A stretch of DNA of 64,000 bases from Bacteroidia bacterium (GTDB lineage Bacteria > Bacteroidota > Bacteroidia > Cytophagales > Cyclobacteriaceae). The DNA lies in the NCBI GenBank assembly GCA_030432655.1, contig JAUILA010000017.1, forward strand, positions 1-64,000. The letters are read 5' to 3'. Below are positions 54,314 through 63,409 of this stretch, in pieces. Positions within the stretch are counted from its first letter, which is position 1. Each line of letters begins with the position of its first letter. The notes under the pieces are model-generated. The model was not told the origin of the DNA. It saw nothing but the letters and a program-made list of their open reading frames with translations, and searched no databases. A program made the position numbers and the translations under genes.

Positions 54314-57300
54314 TTATCGAATTACGGTAATACTGCCGGTCATTACAGGATTACCTTCCTCTTCACATTTCAAAAAATAGTAATAGACGCCTTCTTCCAG
54401 CTCACTGCCGTTTCTCATAGCGTTCCACTCGTTATTGTACCCCACGACATTGAACACTTCCTGTCCCTGACGATTATATATGATCAGGCGGCAGTTTGCG
54501 TGCCTGGTCGGATCAGGGTCCAGAATCCAGCGCTCATTGTCATAATCTCCATTCGGGGTGATCACCTTCATCGGGAAGGCATCTTCAATCGCGTTCTCAT
54601 CGACCACGTAGATCAGTACACTTCCACTGGAAGTAAGTCCGTCATCATCGGTGGCCGTAAATCTGAATTCATAGGTTCCGGGAATCCACCCGGTTGCCAT
54701 TGTCCGTGGAGCCTGCGGATCGTCAAGTCCGACTACCGGTCCAAGGACCTGCTCCCATTGTACCGCCATGATTTCTCCGTCATCAACGGCTTCAGCCCAT
54801 AGCTCAAGGTTGGTCTGGGTTGATTCCATTGTTACGTTCGCCATCATGGTGATAATCGGCGGGATCATTTCTTTTTGTGATACCGAAACGTGCGCCACAT
54901 CACTGGCCTTCAATCCGTCGTCATCGGTCACCGTCACCTGGAAGCTGTAAAGTCCTTCAGTTAGGTTGCTCACGCTCAGGGTCATTGAAGTAACACCGGA
55001 CATATCCGGAGCCACCACATCGAGGCTTATCCATTCCACCGAAACAATTGAGCCGTCAGGGTCGCTCGCTGTGGCAGTCAGTGTACCGCTGTTATCTGGT
55101 AAAATCAGGTCCAGTCCACTTCCGGCATTTACTACCGGGGGCTGATTAACGGTACTAGGTTGAACAATAATTCTCACGTCATCCGAAGAAGTGGCATTAT
55201 CATCATCAGTCACCGTTAGCCTGAATGTATAGGCACCTTCCTGCAGTCCTGAAAGGGCCGGAGCCAGTGTATTACTGTCTGTGATGGTCACATTATTACC
55301 TGAGACTTTTACCCATTCAACTGCCGTAACGGTGCCATCGGTATCTGCAGCCGTACCACTAAGATTTGTGGTGGTTTGAGGCAGGTAAATAACCTGGTCG
55401 GCCCCTGCGTTAGCATAAGGGAGCAGATTGGTTGCTTCCGAGATCACCGTGATAGTTACTTCATCAGAACCACTGGCGCCGTCGTCATCGGTTACGGTCA
55501 GGCGCATCAGGTAAGTGCCTTCCACGAGGTTACTCAGTGTCACGGATGATCTGTTTGGAGTATCCATGGCGAATGAGGCCGGTCCGGTGACCTTCGTCCA
55601 GCTGTAGCTGAGGATTGCCCCGTCGGCATCGGTTCCCCTGCCAAATAAGGTGACCTGGTTCGCAGGAAGCCTGAGTGTTATGTCTCCCCCGGCATCGGCC
55701 ACCGGCGACGAGTTAATGGTTTCGGCCAGAACCGTGATATTTACACGGTCAGATCCTGTGGCCCCGTCGTCATCAGTCGCAGTCAGGGTGAACGTATAAA
55801 ACCCTTCCACAAGGCCGGAAACATCAGCAATCGCCTGATTCGCGTTGGTCAGAACGCCACCAGCCGGACCACTTGTTTTACTCCAGCGGTAACTCACCAC
55901 TGTACCGTCTTCATCACTGGCACTGCCATTTAAAACGGTCGAATTCGTCGGAAGCTTGATGGTCTGATCTGTGCCGGCATTGACCACCGGCGCCGCGTTT
56001 GTTTCGGCGGGTAAAACTGTAACTGTTACTTCATCTGAATCAGAGGCATTATCTTCATCAGTTACTGTAAGTGTAAATATATAAACACCTTCTGATAAGT
56101 TACTTAACTGAAGTGTAGGTGAACCAGCACCCTGAATTGTAGCATTACCTCCGCTTGTTTTTGCCCAGGAATAGGTCAGCACAGTTCCGTCAGGGTCAGC
56201 ACCTGATCCACTGAGGTTTACTGCGTTTGACGGGAGAATAAGCGTAACATCAGTGCCTGCATCAGCGGTTGGTGCCTGGTTGACTGTTGCCGGAATTACC
56301 GTAAGAGTCATCCGGTCGGTGTCCGTATCTCCATCGTCATCTGTTACGGTCAACTCGAATACATAAACACCCTCCGTGAGGTCATTTAGCTGAAGTGTGG
56401 AACTTGTCGCATTGGTCAGGGTGGCAGTACCGCCACTGATCTTGGTCCAGTTGTAAGAAGCAATGGTACCGTCAGAATCTGTACCTGAACCAGTTACATT
56501 AGAACTGTTCACTGGCAATGTAATCTGTATGTCGGGTCCCGCGTTCGCTACCGGAGGCTGATTTGCGACCGGAGCGTTAACTGTGACCTGAACATCATCA
56601 CTTCCTTCGCCACCTTCATTATCCGTGGCGGAAAGTCTGAACACATAAATTCCTTCCACCAGGGACTGCGCTGTCAAAGTATTGGTTGTTTCGTTAACCA
56701 GAACCGCAGACGGACCGGAAACCTGCGTCCAGAGAAGTGATGCTATCGATCCGTCGCTGTCGTTCGCTGATCCGGGAAGAATTACAGTATTTGTCGGCAA
56801 TGTAATAGTTTGGTCGGTACCAGCATTAACAACAGGTACTGCGTTAATACCACTCACAATGATGCGAACGTCATCGGACGCTGATTCACCATCGTTGTCT
56901 GTTACAGTTAACCTGAATACATAAGTGCCCTCTGTAAGATTTGATATGGTGACATTGACAGATCCTGCGCCGGACATATTTGCCGTATTTGGGCCGGAAA
57001 CCTGTGTCCAGGCAATTGTGGCCAGTGTGCCATCCGGATCATTAGCCGTACCGTTAAGCGCAACGGTATTCTCCGGCAACTGAACATTCACATCTGCACC
57101 GGCATCTACGGTCGGACCAACATTTGCTGCATTTACAGTGACAGAAACCTGATCAGTGGTATTAGCTCCGTCATCATCTGTTGCCGTGAGTTCAAATATA
57201 TACGTGCCTTCCAGGAGATCGGAGAACGTAGCGGTAAGCGTTGCTGCGTTGCTGATTGTGGCCGACGACGGTCCGCTTCGCTGGGTCCAGAGAATACTGT

Positions 57301-59596
57301 TAACCGTACCATCGGCATCTGTAGCTTCTCCGGTAATGATTACTGAATTTACAGGCAATGTAATCTGCCTGTCAGTCCCGGCATTAACCACAGGAGCTTC
57401 GTTAGTAGCTTCTTCAATTACCGTAATTGTTATTGTGTCCGATCCCCGGTCTCCGTCGTCGTCGGTCACCGTCAGTGTAAACACATAGGTACCTGCGACC
57501 AGGCCGGTAACCTGTGTTTGTGCTGTAGCAGGAGACTCGATGGTAAAAGAGGATGGACCTGATGTCCTGGTCCAGGCATACGAGGCGACTGTACCGTCGC
57601 TATCAGTACCTGATCCATTCAGCGTTACGGAGGACTGAGGTAAATATATAGTCTGATCCGGTCCGGCTGATGCATCAGGCGCCTGGTTTGTGGCGGCTGG
57701 CTGAACAATTACCTGCATTTGGTCAGTATCTGTTGCTCCGTCATCATCTTCAACTTCCAGTTGAAAAACATAGGTGCCTTCCAGAAGGCCGGAAGCGGTC
57801 AGGCTGGAAGTACTGGCGTTGGACAACGTGGCTGCGGTAGGACCGGATACCTGAGACCAGGCATATCGTATAATTGAACCATCGCCGTCTGACCCGGAAC
57901 CATTGATTACTACAGTATTGGTAGGCAGTACAATAGTCCTGTCTGTGCCGGCGTTGGCAGTCGGAGATATATTCCCCGCTTGTACTGTGACAGTTATATC
58001 ATCTGTATCGGTATCACCATCATCGTCAGTAACTTGAAGTGTAAATACATAAACACCTTGTATTAAGCCATTTATGCTTGCAGTCGCTGAGGAGGGATTA
58101 GTTATGGAAATAGTTGACGGACCGCTCTTTTGTGTCCACAGATACGCACTTACCGTTCCATCAGGATCACTACCGGATCCTGTCAGATTTGTAGAGTTTA
58201 CCGGAAGTGTTAACAGCTGATCAGTTCCGGCATTGGCTGTTGGTGGTGTATTGCCAATTTCCGGGTTTACAGTTACTGAAACTTCGTCAAAGTCTGAGGC
58301 ACCATCGTCATCCACGACCGTTAGCCGGAACACGTAAACCCCTTCTGTTAAACTGGATGCAGTAAGATTGGCTGTTGAATTACCGGTCAGCGTAGCTGTT
58401 GACGGCCCGGATACCTGTGTCCACGTCCAGGTGGTAATGGAACCATCGTTGTCTGATCCTGTCCCGTTAAAGGTAGTACTGTTTACCGGCAGCGTTATAT
58501 TCTTATCTGCGCCTGCATTGGCTACAGGGGCAATATTCGGCGGTGCGGCCTGAACTACAACCTGTACCTGATCCGTGGCTGTGTTGCCGTCATTGTCGGT
58601 GACGGTCAATTGAAAAATATAAGTACCGGCCAGCAAATTGGTTGCTGTCAGTTCGCTCGTTCCTGCATTTGTGAGTGTGGCAGATGGTCCGCTAACTTTC
58701 GTCCAGTTGTACGAAACGATGGAACCATCGGTATCGGTACCACTGCCTGGCAACGTCACCATATTTACAGGAAGCTGAATTGTCTTGTCGGTACCAGCAT
58801 CAGCCGTGGGTAATCCGCCTGACGAACGACGCTGCATCAGCAGCCACTCATAAAGATTGGGTGTGTGCCAGCTGTTGTTGGTCAGGTAGGTCATCCACCA
58901 CGAATTATGGCCTACGCCTTCATAGGTCGTGAATTTCATGTCTCCAGTGGTAGGTGGAGAACAGTTCTGAATGCGGTTGAAAATGTCAACGCCCCACGAA
59001 TAGGGTATGGTAGGATCCTGATCCCCGTGAAATGCCCAAACGGAAATATTTCCTTCTGCAATAATACAGGCATCCGTAGCATAACCCCAGCCACAAACCG
59101 GAGCGATGGCTGCCAGTTCATTAGGCTGATTAAAAGTGGATCCTGAGTAGCGATAGGTTCCGCCTCCGCCCAGGCTCAGACCTGTAAGGTAAACCCGGTC
59201 CGGGTCAAAGCGGTAATTCGCATACACATAATCAAATATCTCCTCCGTAATGTCGGCAAACCATGTATTTACAGAGGCCGAAAGCTGGGGGGAAATAACA
59301 ATAAAACACTCCTCCTTACCATCTACGGTAAAACACATATTGTGTCCGTTCTTTATATGAAGCGGAGGACCATTTCTTTTTACAATTTCAAGAGAAGCAG
59401 GAGAGCCGTCACCACGTTCACCCATCCCGTGAAGAAATATCAGTAACGGATATTTTTTCGTTGGGTTGGTATAATAATCGGGCGGCAGGTGCTCCAGATA
59501 ACCGATTCCTGTATCAGTTCGTTTAGCAACCTGTTGAGTCCTTGCTGAAAAAGCCAATACAGACAAGAGGACAATAGTGCCAAAAAATACCCGCAT
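54314..59596 (-). CDS. Giant secreted esterase with about fifteen PKD-like repeats and T9SS type B (gliding-type) sorting domain
   Basis: The 1760-residue protein has a signal peptide (1-20) and an alpha/beta-hydrolase (about 30-260) with LIFLHGMGERGDG, nucleophile Ser141 in TGLSLGGG, acid residue region HGDQDP and His in GVGHNSWW. Fourteen clear PKD-like repeats of about 94 residues follow, each with NAGTDxxIxLP near the start and EGxYVFxLTVTDDDG near the end, plus one degenerate copy. The last 90 residues (ITPNGDYDNERW, IYNRQGQEVF) are the gliding-motility-associated type B CTD. The repeats likely form a long stalk that displays the enzyme or binds a surface. The PorP/SprF gene follows by 4 bases. 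Confidence 0.92.
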   Translation of the reverse strand: MRVFFGTIVLLSVLAFSARTQQVAKRTDTGIGYLEHLPPDYYTNPTKKYPLLIFLHGMGERGDGSPASLEIVKRNGPPLHIKNGHNMCFTVDGKEECFIVISPQLSASVNTWFADITEEIFDYVYANYRFDPDRVYLTGLSLGGGGTYRYSGSTFNQPNELAAIAPVCGWGYATDACIIAEGNISVWAFHGDQDPTIPYSWGVDIFNRIQNCSPPTTGDMKFTTYEGVGHNSWWMTYLTNNSWHTPNLYEWLLMQRRSSGGLPTADAGTDKTIQLPVNMVTLPGSGTDTDGSIVSYNWTKVSGPSATLTNAGTSELTATNLLAGTYIFQLTVTDNDGNTATDQVQVVVQAAPPNIAPVANAGADKNITLPVNSTTFNGTGSDNDGSITTWTWTQVSGPSTATLTGNSTANLTASSLTEGVYVFRLTVVDDDGASDFDEVSVTVNPEIGNTPPTANAGTDQLLTLPVNSTNLTGSGSDPDGTVSAYLWTQKSGPSTISITNPSSATASINGLIQGVYVFTLQVTDDDGDTDTDDITVTVQAGNISPTANAGTDRTIVLPTNTVVINGSGSDGDGSIIRYAWSQVSGPTAATLSNASTSSLTASGLLEGTYVFQLEVEDDDGATDTDQMQVIVQPAATNQAPDASAGPDQTIYLPQSSVTLNGSGTDSDGTVASYAWTRTSGPSSFTIESPATAQTQVTGLVAGTYVFTLTVTDDDGDRGSDTITITVIEEATNEAPVVNAGTDRQITLPVNSVIITGEATDADGTVNSILWTQRSGPSSATISNAATLTATFSDLLEGTYIFELTATDDDGANTTDQVSVTVNAANVGPTVDAGADVNVQLPENTVALNGTANDPDGTLATIAWTQVSGPNTANMSGAGSVNVTISNLTEGTYVFRLTVTDNDGESASDDVRIIVSGINAVPVVNAGTDQTITLPTNTVILPGSANDSDGSIASLLWTQVSGPSAVLVNETTNTLTAQSLVEGIYVFRLSATDNEGGEGSDDVQVTVNAPVANQPPVANAGPDIQITLPVNSSNVTGSGTDSDGTIASYNWTKISGGTATLTNATSSTLQLNDLTEGVYVFELTVTDDDGDTDTDRMTLTVIPATVNQAPTADAGTDVTLILPSNAVNLSGSGADPDGTVLTYSWAKTSGGNATIQGAGSPTLQLSNLSEGVYIFTLTVTDEDNASDSDEVTVTVLPAETNAAPVVNAGTDQTIKLPTNSTVLNGSASDEDGTVVSYRWSKTSGPAGGVLTNANQAIADVSGLVEGFYTFTLTATDDDGATGSDRVNITVLAETINSSPVADAGGDITLRLPANQVTLFGRGTDADGAILSYSWTKVTGPASFAMDTPNRSSVTLSNLVEGTYLMRLTVTDDDGASGSDEVTITVISEATNLLPYANAGADQVIYLPQTTTNLSGTAADTDGTVTAVEWVKVSGNNVTITDSNTLAPALSGLQEGAYTFRLTVTDDDNATSSDDVRIIVQPSTVNQPPVVNAGSGLDLILPDNSGTLTATASDPDGSIVSVEWISLDVVAPDMSGVTSMTLSVSNLTEGLYSFQVTVTDDDGLKASDVAHVSVSQKEMIPPIITMMANVTMESTQTNLELWAEAVDDGEIMAVQWEQVLGPVVGLDDPQAPRTMATGWIPGTYEFRFTATDDDGLTSSGSVLIYVVDENAIEDAFPMKVITPNGDYDNERWILDPDPTRHANCRLIIYNRQGQEVFNVVGYNNEWNAMRNGSELEEGVYYYFLKCEEEGNPVMTGSITVIR
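54860..58812 (-). repeat. Tandem coding repeats of about 280 bp (PKD-like units)
   Basis: Fourteen units spaced on average 280 bp encode the PKD-like domains of the giant secreted protein. DNA identity between units is moderate, so they are old duplications or kept divergent by selection. Copy number could vary between strains. Confidence 0.8.
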
Positions 59597-59708
59597 AATT
59601 TCCTTCTTTCATTCACATTCGAGGAATTAGTTCAATTTCGAACTTCTAAGATATTTGAATGAATCTGAAAGATTAAGCGGGTTTTGAGCGATATCTTACA
59701 TGGGAGAT

Positions 59709-61370
59709 TTAATCACAGACATTCATAACCGCGGCCGGAATTTCAAAAGAATATATATTCCCGCCGAGAATATTTCTGATTCTTTCGTCACTTAAAAAAA
59801 GTGTGTTTTTTCCTTTAAATGTTACACTCTCTTTTTGGGTGTAGGAATTAAGCCTGTACTCCGTCAGTTGGCCCTGTGAGAACTTTTTACCATTAAAACA
59901 AGTCAGAATCCACAACTTGTCGTGGGAGAGGAGCGCAATCATTTGTCCATCCGGACTAATATCTGCAGAAGTGAGCCAAAAATTTGTCATTAAACCCTCT
60001 CCCAATTTGAGACTGTCGACCAATTGTGCCGTATAGTCACCCGGTGTGTCAGGCAGGCGGTATATATGGGTATACCCGGTGAACGGTTCTGTACGATTTT
60101 TTGTGAAAATATACAAAGACCCGTCATAGTGTATCAAAGACTCTGCATCGTAATGCATTTCTGACGTGCTCGGAGGAAAATCTCTCTGGTCCTCATACAC
60201 AAAACTGATCGTTTCAGCCTGTGGAATTTCCTTTTTCAGCTCATCTTTGCTGACTTTGTATATGAATAATTTGTTCCTGACATTCAGGTTGTTGCCTATA
60301 TCTCCAATATAAAAATTACCATCCCGGTCGGCTGCAAGATCTTCCCAATCCATATTTTTACTGTAGCCTATGTGTACCTCCCGGATTATTTCTCCGGTTT
60401 CGGATACCTGGTACAGACTGGCATCATTACCACTGTCATTATGGGTCCAAAGATTTCCTTCAGAATCATACGCCAATCCGGAATTCTCATTCAGCACTTC
60501 TGGAAATTGTCCGGAGGGAACCAATTCAGCATCGAACGACGGGGGAGGAGTCCATTCTTCAATGGTGGTGTTTGAATCATCTATGATGGTATCTGAGCGG
60601 AGTGCATGATCCATGAACCATTCGTATACTGAAATACTGTCAGATGCCGAGGCATATATCCCGGGCCAGGCGGTATGTTCCGCATTGAGCGGACTAAAGC
60701 GGTAATCATCCGAATTCAGCACTTCTTCACACTGATTCAGTGAGGCGAACATACGCTGGCCCTCTCTGAATGGCACTACCTGATCATTCAGCCCGTGAAA
60801 TGACCAGACAGGAATATTCCGGCTGACAATTTCACATCCTTTACCGGGATCTCCCCATGCTGATATGGGGGCAATGGCAGCCAGTTTATTCGGAGAATTG
60901 TACTCACTGTAGGCATAATTCCAAACTCCGTTTCCCCCCATGCTTATACCTGTCAGATAAACCCGTTCCGGATCAATTCGATAGTTTTCAAGTGCGTACG
61001 ACATGAAGGAATCAACGTCATCAGCCTCCCAGGAATTCTTGTCTCCGCGCTGCTGAGGCGCCAGAATCATAAAGCGGAAAGGATGGATGGCCTTGTACGC
61101 CTGCAGATTCTGGGAAACAATTCGAGGGGGACCCCATTTGAGCAGACTATTCAGATCATTTTCCCGGCCAAAATCACGTTCACCCTGTCCATGAAGAAAG
61201 ATAATAACCGGATAGTGTTTATCTGGATTATTGGCATATGCATCCGGTAAATGTTCGAAATAACCGGGGTGACCGGAACCGGCAGGAACCAGGCTGTAAT
61301 TCAGGTTTCCGGCTTGTCCGCATAATTGCACACCGGTGAACAATAACAGGAAAGCTGTAAGATATTTCAT
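59709..61370 (-). CDS. Secreted alpha/beta-hydrolase fused to a beta-propeller-like domain
   Basis: The 553-residue protein from ATG 61370 (MKYLTAFLLLFTGVQLCGQ) is chosen because this start opens a signal peptide, unlike the extension to 61406. The esterase half (about 20-255) has VIIFLHGQGERDFG, nucleophile Ser143 in GISMGGNG, FHGLNDQ and AEHTAW. The second half (about 280-553) has repeated strands such as NSGLAYDSEGNLWTHNDSGN and WEDLAADRDGNFYIGDIGNN, typical of SdiA-regulated/YjiK-like propellers. There is no T9SS tail. The esterase half is closely related to that of the giant PKD protein. Confidence 0.85.
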   Translation of the reverse strand: MKYLTAFLLLFTGVQLCGQAGNLNYSLVPAGSGHPGYFEHLPDAYANNPDKHYPVIIFLHGQGERDFGRENDLNSLLKWGPPRIVSQNLQAYKAIHPFRFMILAPQQRGDKNSWEADDVDSFMSYALENYRIDPERVYLTGISMGGNGVWNYAYSEYNSPNKLAAIAPISAWGDPGKGCEIVSRNIPVWSFHGLNDQVVPFREGQRMFASLNQCEEVLNSDDYRFSPLNAEHTAWPGIYASASDSISVYEWFMDHALRSDTIIDDSNTTIEEWTPPPSFDAELVPSGQFPEVLNENSGLAYDSEGNLWTHNDSGNDASLYQVSETGEIIREVHIGYSKNMDWEDLAADRDGNFYIGDIGNNLNVRNKLFIYKVSKDELKKEIPQAETISFVYEDQRDFPPSTSEMHYDAESLIHYDGSLYIFTKNRTEPFTGYTHIYRLPDTPGDYTAQLVDSLKLGEGLMTNFWLTSADISPDGQMIALLSHDKLWILTCFNGKKFSQGQLTEYRLNSYTQKESVTFKGKNTLFLSDERIRNILGGNIYSFEIPAAVMNVCD

Positions 61371-61422
61371 TTTGCTAATTAACTTATATTCAGGAAGTAA
61401 ATGCAAGGAAGGATAAATAAAT

Positions 61423-62538
61423 TCAATTTTCCTTACGAAGGAATTTGCCGTACTGGGAAGCTACCCGTTTTACCATTCTCCGGATAGTAAAATGTCGTTT
61501 AATATGATTCATGGCATTTTTTTCAATATAGTTTTTAAACTCAGGCTTTTTGTACAACAGCACAATACCGCGTGCCAGTCCATGATAATCGCCCGGTTCG
61601 AATAAAATACCAGTTTCTTCATTTACAATTTCCTTGGTACCCGTCACATTTGTGGCGATCACTGCGCAACCCGATGACATGGCTTCCATGATCCCAATCG
61701 GCATTCCTTCCCAAAGAGAAGGGAGACAATATACGTCGGTCCAGCTCAGAATATTATAAATATCACTTCTGGGGCCGGCAAAAGTTATTCTTTCATCCAA
61801 TCGCAATTTGTGTGCCAGTACCTTTGCGTCATTAAGCAAATCACCGTCCCCAACCATTATTGCCTTTATTTTTTTGTGCGACCTAAGATGGTCGATGGCC
61901 CGGATAAAGGTTATCGGGTCTTTCTGTTCTGTCATCCTGGCGATCATGGCGACGACAAAATCGTCCTGGGCAAATCCGAATTCTAATTTCTGATTATGAT
62001 CACCAACTCCATTGAAAACCCTGGCATCCACACCATTCGCAATTTCCGTGGAATTGTTCAAGCCGAGTACCTGGCGGCCAATGATGTAATCATTATAGCT
62101 GACATTGATCACCAGGTCCGCTTTGCCGGTAAGGAATTTCTCTGATTTCCGCCGGAACCAGCGTTTGATAAAATTCATACTGGAACGGAAGGTCCAACCG
62201 TGCACGGTATAAATCAGGGGAATCCCCAATTGTTCGGCGATAAAGTACGAATTGGAACAGGCCCGTGCGCCATGAGCATGAATCAGATCAGGTTGTATTT
62301 CCCTGGCCAGCGCGCGCACTTGACTTCGGATGCGCAAATCAAACGGCCGGGATGTCGGTATTACGAAAGACGGTACCCCAAGGTCGTAGAGTTTATCGTG
62401 CATCGTACCCTCTCCAAACGCGAGAACATAGGATTTATATTTGCGCTGGTTGGCATGTTTTACTAATTCCTGAACATGTGTTTCACCACCGCCTATATGT
62501 CCTTGCCTGATTGTATGAAGGATCTTAAACGGCTCCAT
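61423..62538 (-). CDS. Family 4 glycosyltransferase (GT-B)
   Basis: The 371-residue protein from ATG 62538 (MEPFKILHTIRQGHIGGGETHVQELVKH) has the GT4 donor-site pattern EGMPIGIMEAMSSGCAVIATNVTGTKEIV (E-X7-E) near the C-terminus. The chosen start overlaps the upstream GT2 stop by 14 bases; a longer start at 62589 would overlap by 65. It is a retaining cytosolic sugar transferase acting in a surface-polysaccharide assembly line. Sugar specificity is unknown. Confidence 0.9.
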   Translation of the reverse strand: MEPFKILHTIRQGHIGGGETHVQELVKHANQRKYKSYVLAFGEGTMHDKLYDLGVPSFVIPTSRPFDLRIRSQVRALAREIQPDLIHAHGARACSNSYFIAEQLGIPLIYTVHGWTFRSSMNFIKRWFRRKSEKFLTGKADLVINVSYNDYIIGRQVLGLNNSTEIANGVDARVFNGVGDHNQKLEFGFAQDDFVVAMIARMTEQKDPITFIRAIDHLRSHKKIKAIMVGDGDLLNDAKVLAHKLRLDERITFAGPRSDIYNILSWTDVYCLPSLWEGMPIGIMEAMSSGCAVIATNVTGTKEIVNEETGILFEPGDYHGLARGIVLLYKKPEFKNYIEKNAMNHIKRHFTIRRMVKRVASQYGKFLRKEN

Positions 62539-63409
62539 CGACCTTTTTTTTATTGCCCAGGTTCCATATAACCGCCTGAATAAATTCATTCGAGTAATGC
62601 GCTTTACCTTTCATAAAATTCCTGATAATATTAACGGGAATACTGAAAAGAAGGAGATAAGAGAAGAATATAATTTTTTGATACCAGCGGGTATTTCTTC
62701 TTTGAAAAAGAATGCGGTTACGGTTAAGATAAAAATAAGACTTTCGGCCCAGTTTATTGACCGATACAGATTTTTTGTGATGAATTCTGCTGTTATTGGC
62801 TACCACAAGGCGGCAACCGGCGTTTTTCAGTTGGACAGACCAATCCATTTCCTCATAATACAGGAAATAAATCTCCGGGAGATAACCGGCAAGCTCAACG
62901 CATTCCCGATTGACCAGCATACATGCGCCATGTAAATACGCTGTATCGGATAATGCTTCACCGGACTTTATGACCGTAACGGACCTGTTCCGACCTGTAT
63001 AGGGATTGATCGGTGTAAACCCAGCAAATTCCACTTCATTTTGTGGACCGGTACAAATTATAGGGCTGAGTGCAATGTGCTCCCGGGGATCTTTAACAGC
63101 TGAAATCAGATTATCCAGCTGACCGTCCGGAAAGATGATGTCGTTATTAAGAAGAAGCAAATAATCCCCGGAGGCCGTTCTGATCCCTGAATTAAGGGCA
63201 GCGGCATATCCAAGATTTCGTGTATGAATTACCCGGAACTGCGCTTGTTCATAAATTATCTCATCCGGGTCTGTACTGTTGTCTACAATAACAATTTCAA
63301 CCGGCTGAAAGGACGAGGATAGAATGCTTTGAACAAGGTCCAGTGTGCAAGCCTTCTCATTGTGATTGACCGTGATTGCAGAAACACGCAGTTCGGATTT
63401 CGATATCAT
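62525..63409 (-). CDS. Family 2 glycosyltransferase (rhamnosyltransferase-like)
   Basis: The 294-residue protein has a GT-A domain: AITVNHNEKACTLDLVQSIL at the N-terminus, IVIVDNSTDPDE, the acidic metal motif LLLLNNDIIFPD and YYEEMDWSVQLKNAG, resembling dTDP-rhamnosyl or galactofuranosyl transferases. The C-terminus has a short hydrophobic segment (YQKIIFFSYLLLFSIPVNII) that may bind the membrane. It overlaps the upstream GT2 gene by 4 bases (ATGA). Confidence 0.9.
   Translation of the reverse strand: MISKSELRVSAITVNHNEKACTLDLVQSILSSSFQPVEIVIVDNSTDPDEIIYEQAQFRVIHTRNLGYAAALNSGIRTASGDYLLLLNNDIIFPDGQLDNLISAVKDPREHIALSPIICTGPQNEVEFAGFTPINPYTGRNRSVTVIKSGEALSDTAYLHGACMLVNRECVELAGYLPEIYFLYYEEMDWSVQLKNAGCRLVVANNSRIHHKKSVSVNKLGRKSYFYLNRNRILFQRRNTRWYQKIIFFSYLLLFSIPVNIIRNFMKGKAHYSNEFIQAVIWNLGNKKKVDGAV

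Noticed and set aside
57156-57488. Open frame on the plus strand opposite the PKD repeats
   Set aside because: It repeats with the same period as the real gene and has hydrophobic low-complexity composition; it is a shadow of the minus-strand coding sequence.
54860-58812. Regular repeats that could suggest a CRISPR array or satellite DNA
   Set aside because: The period is about 280 bp, units are diverged, and the whole stretch is one open frame encoding PKD-like domains.
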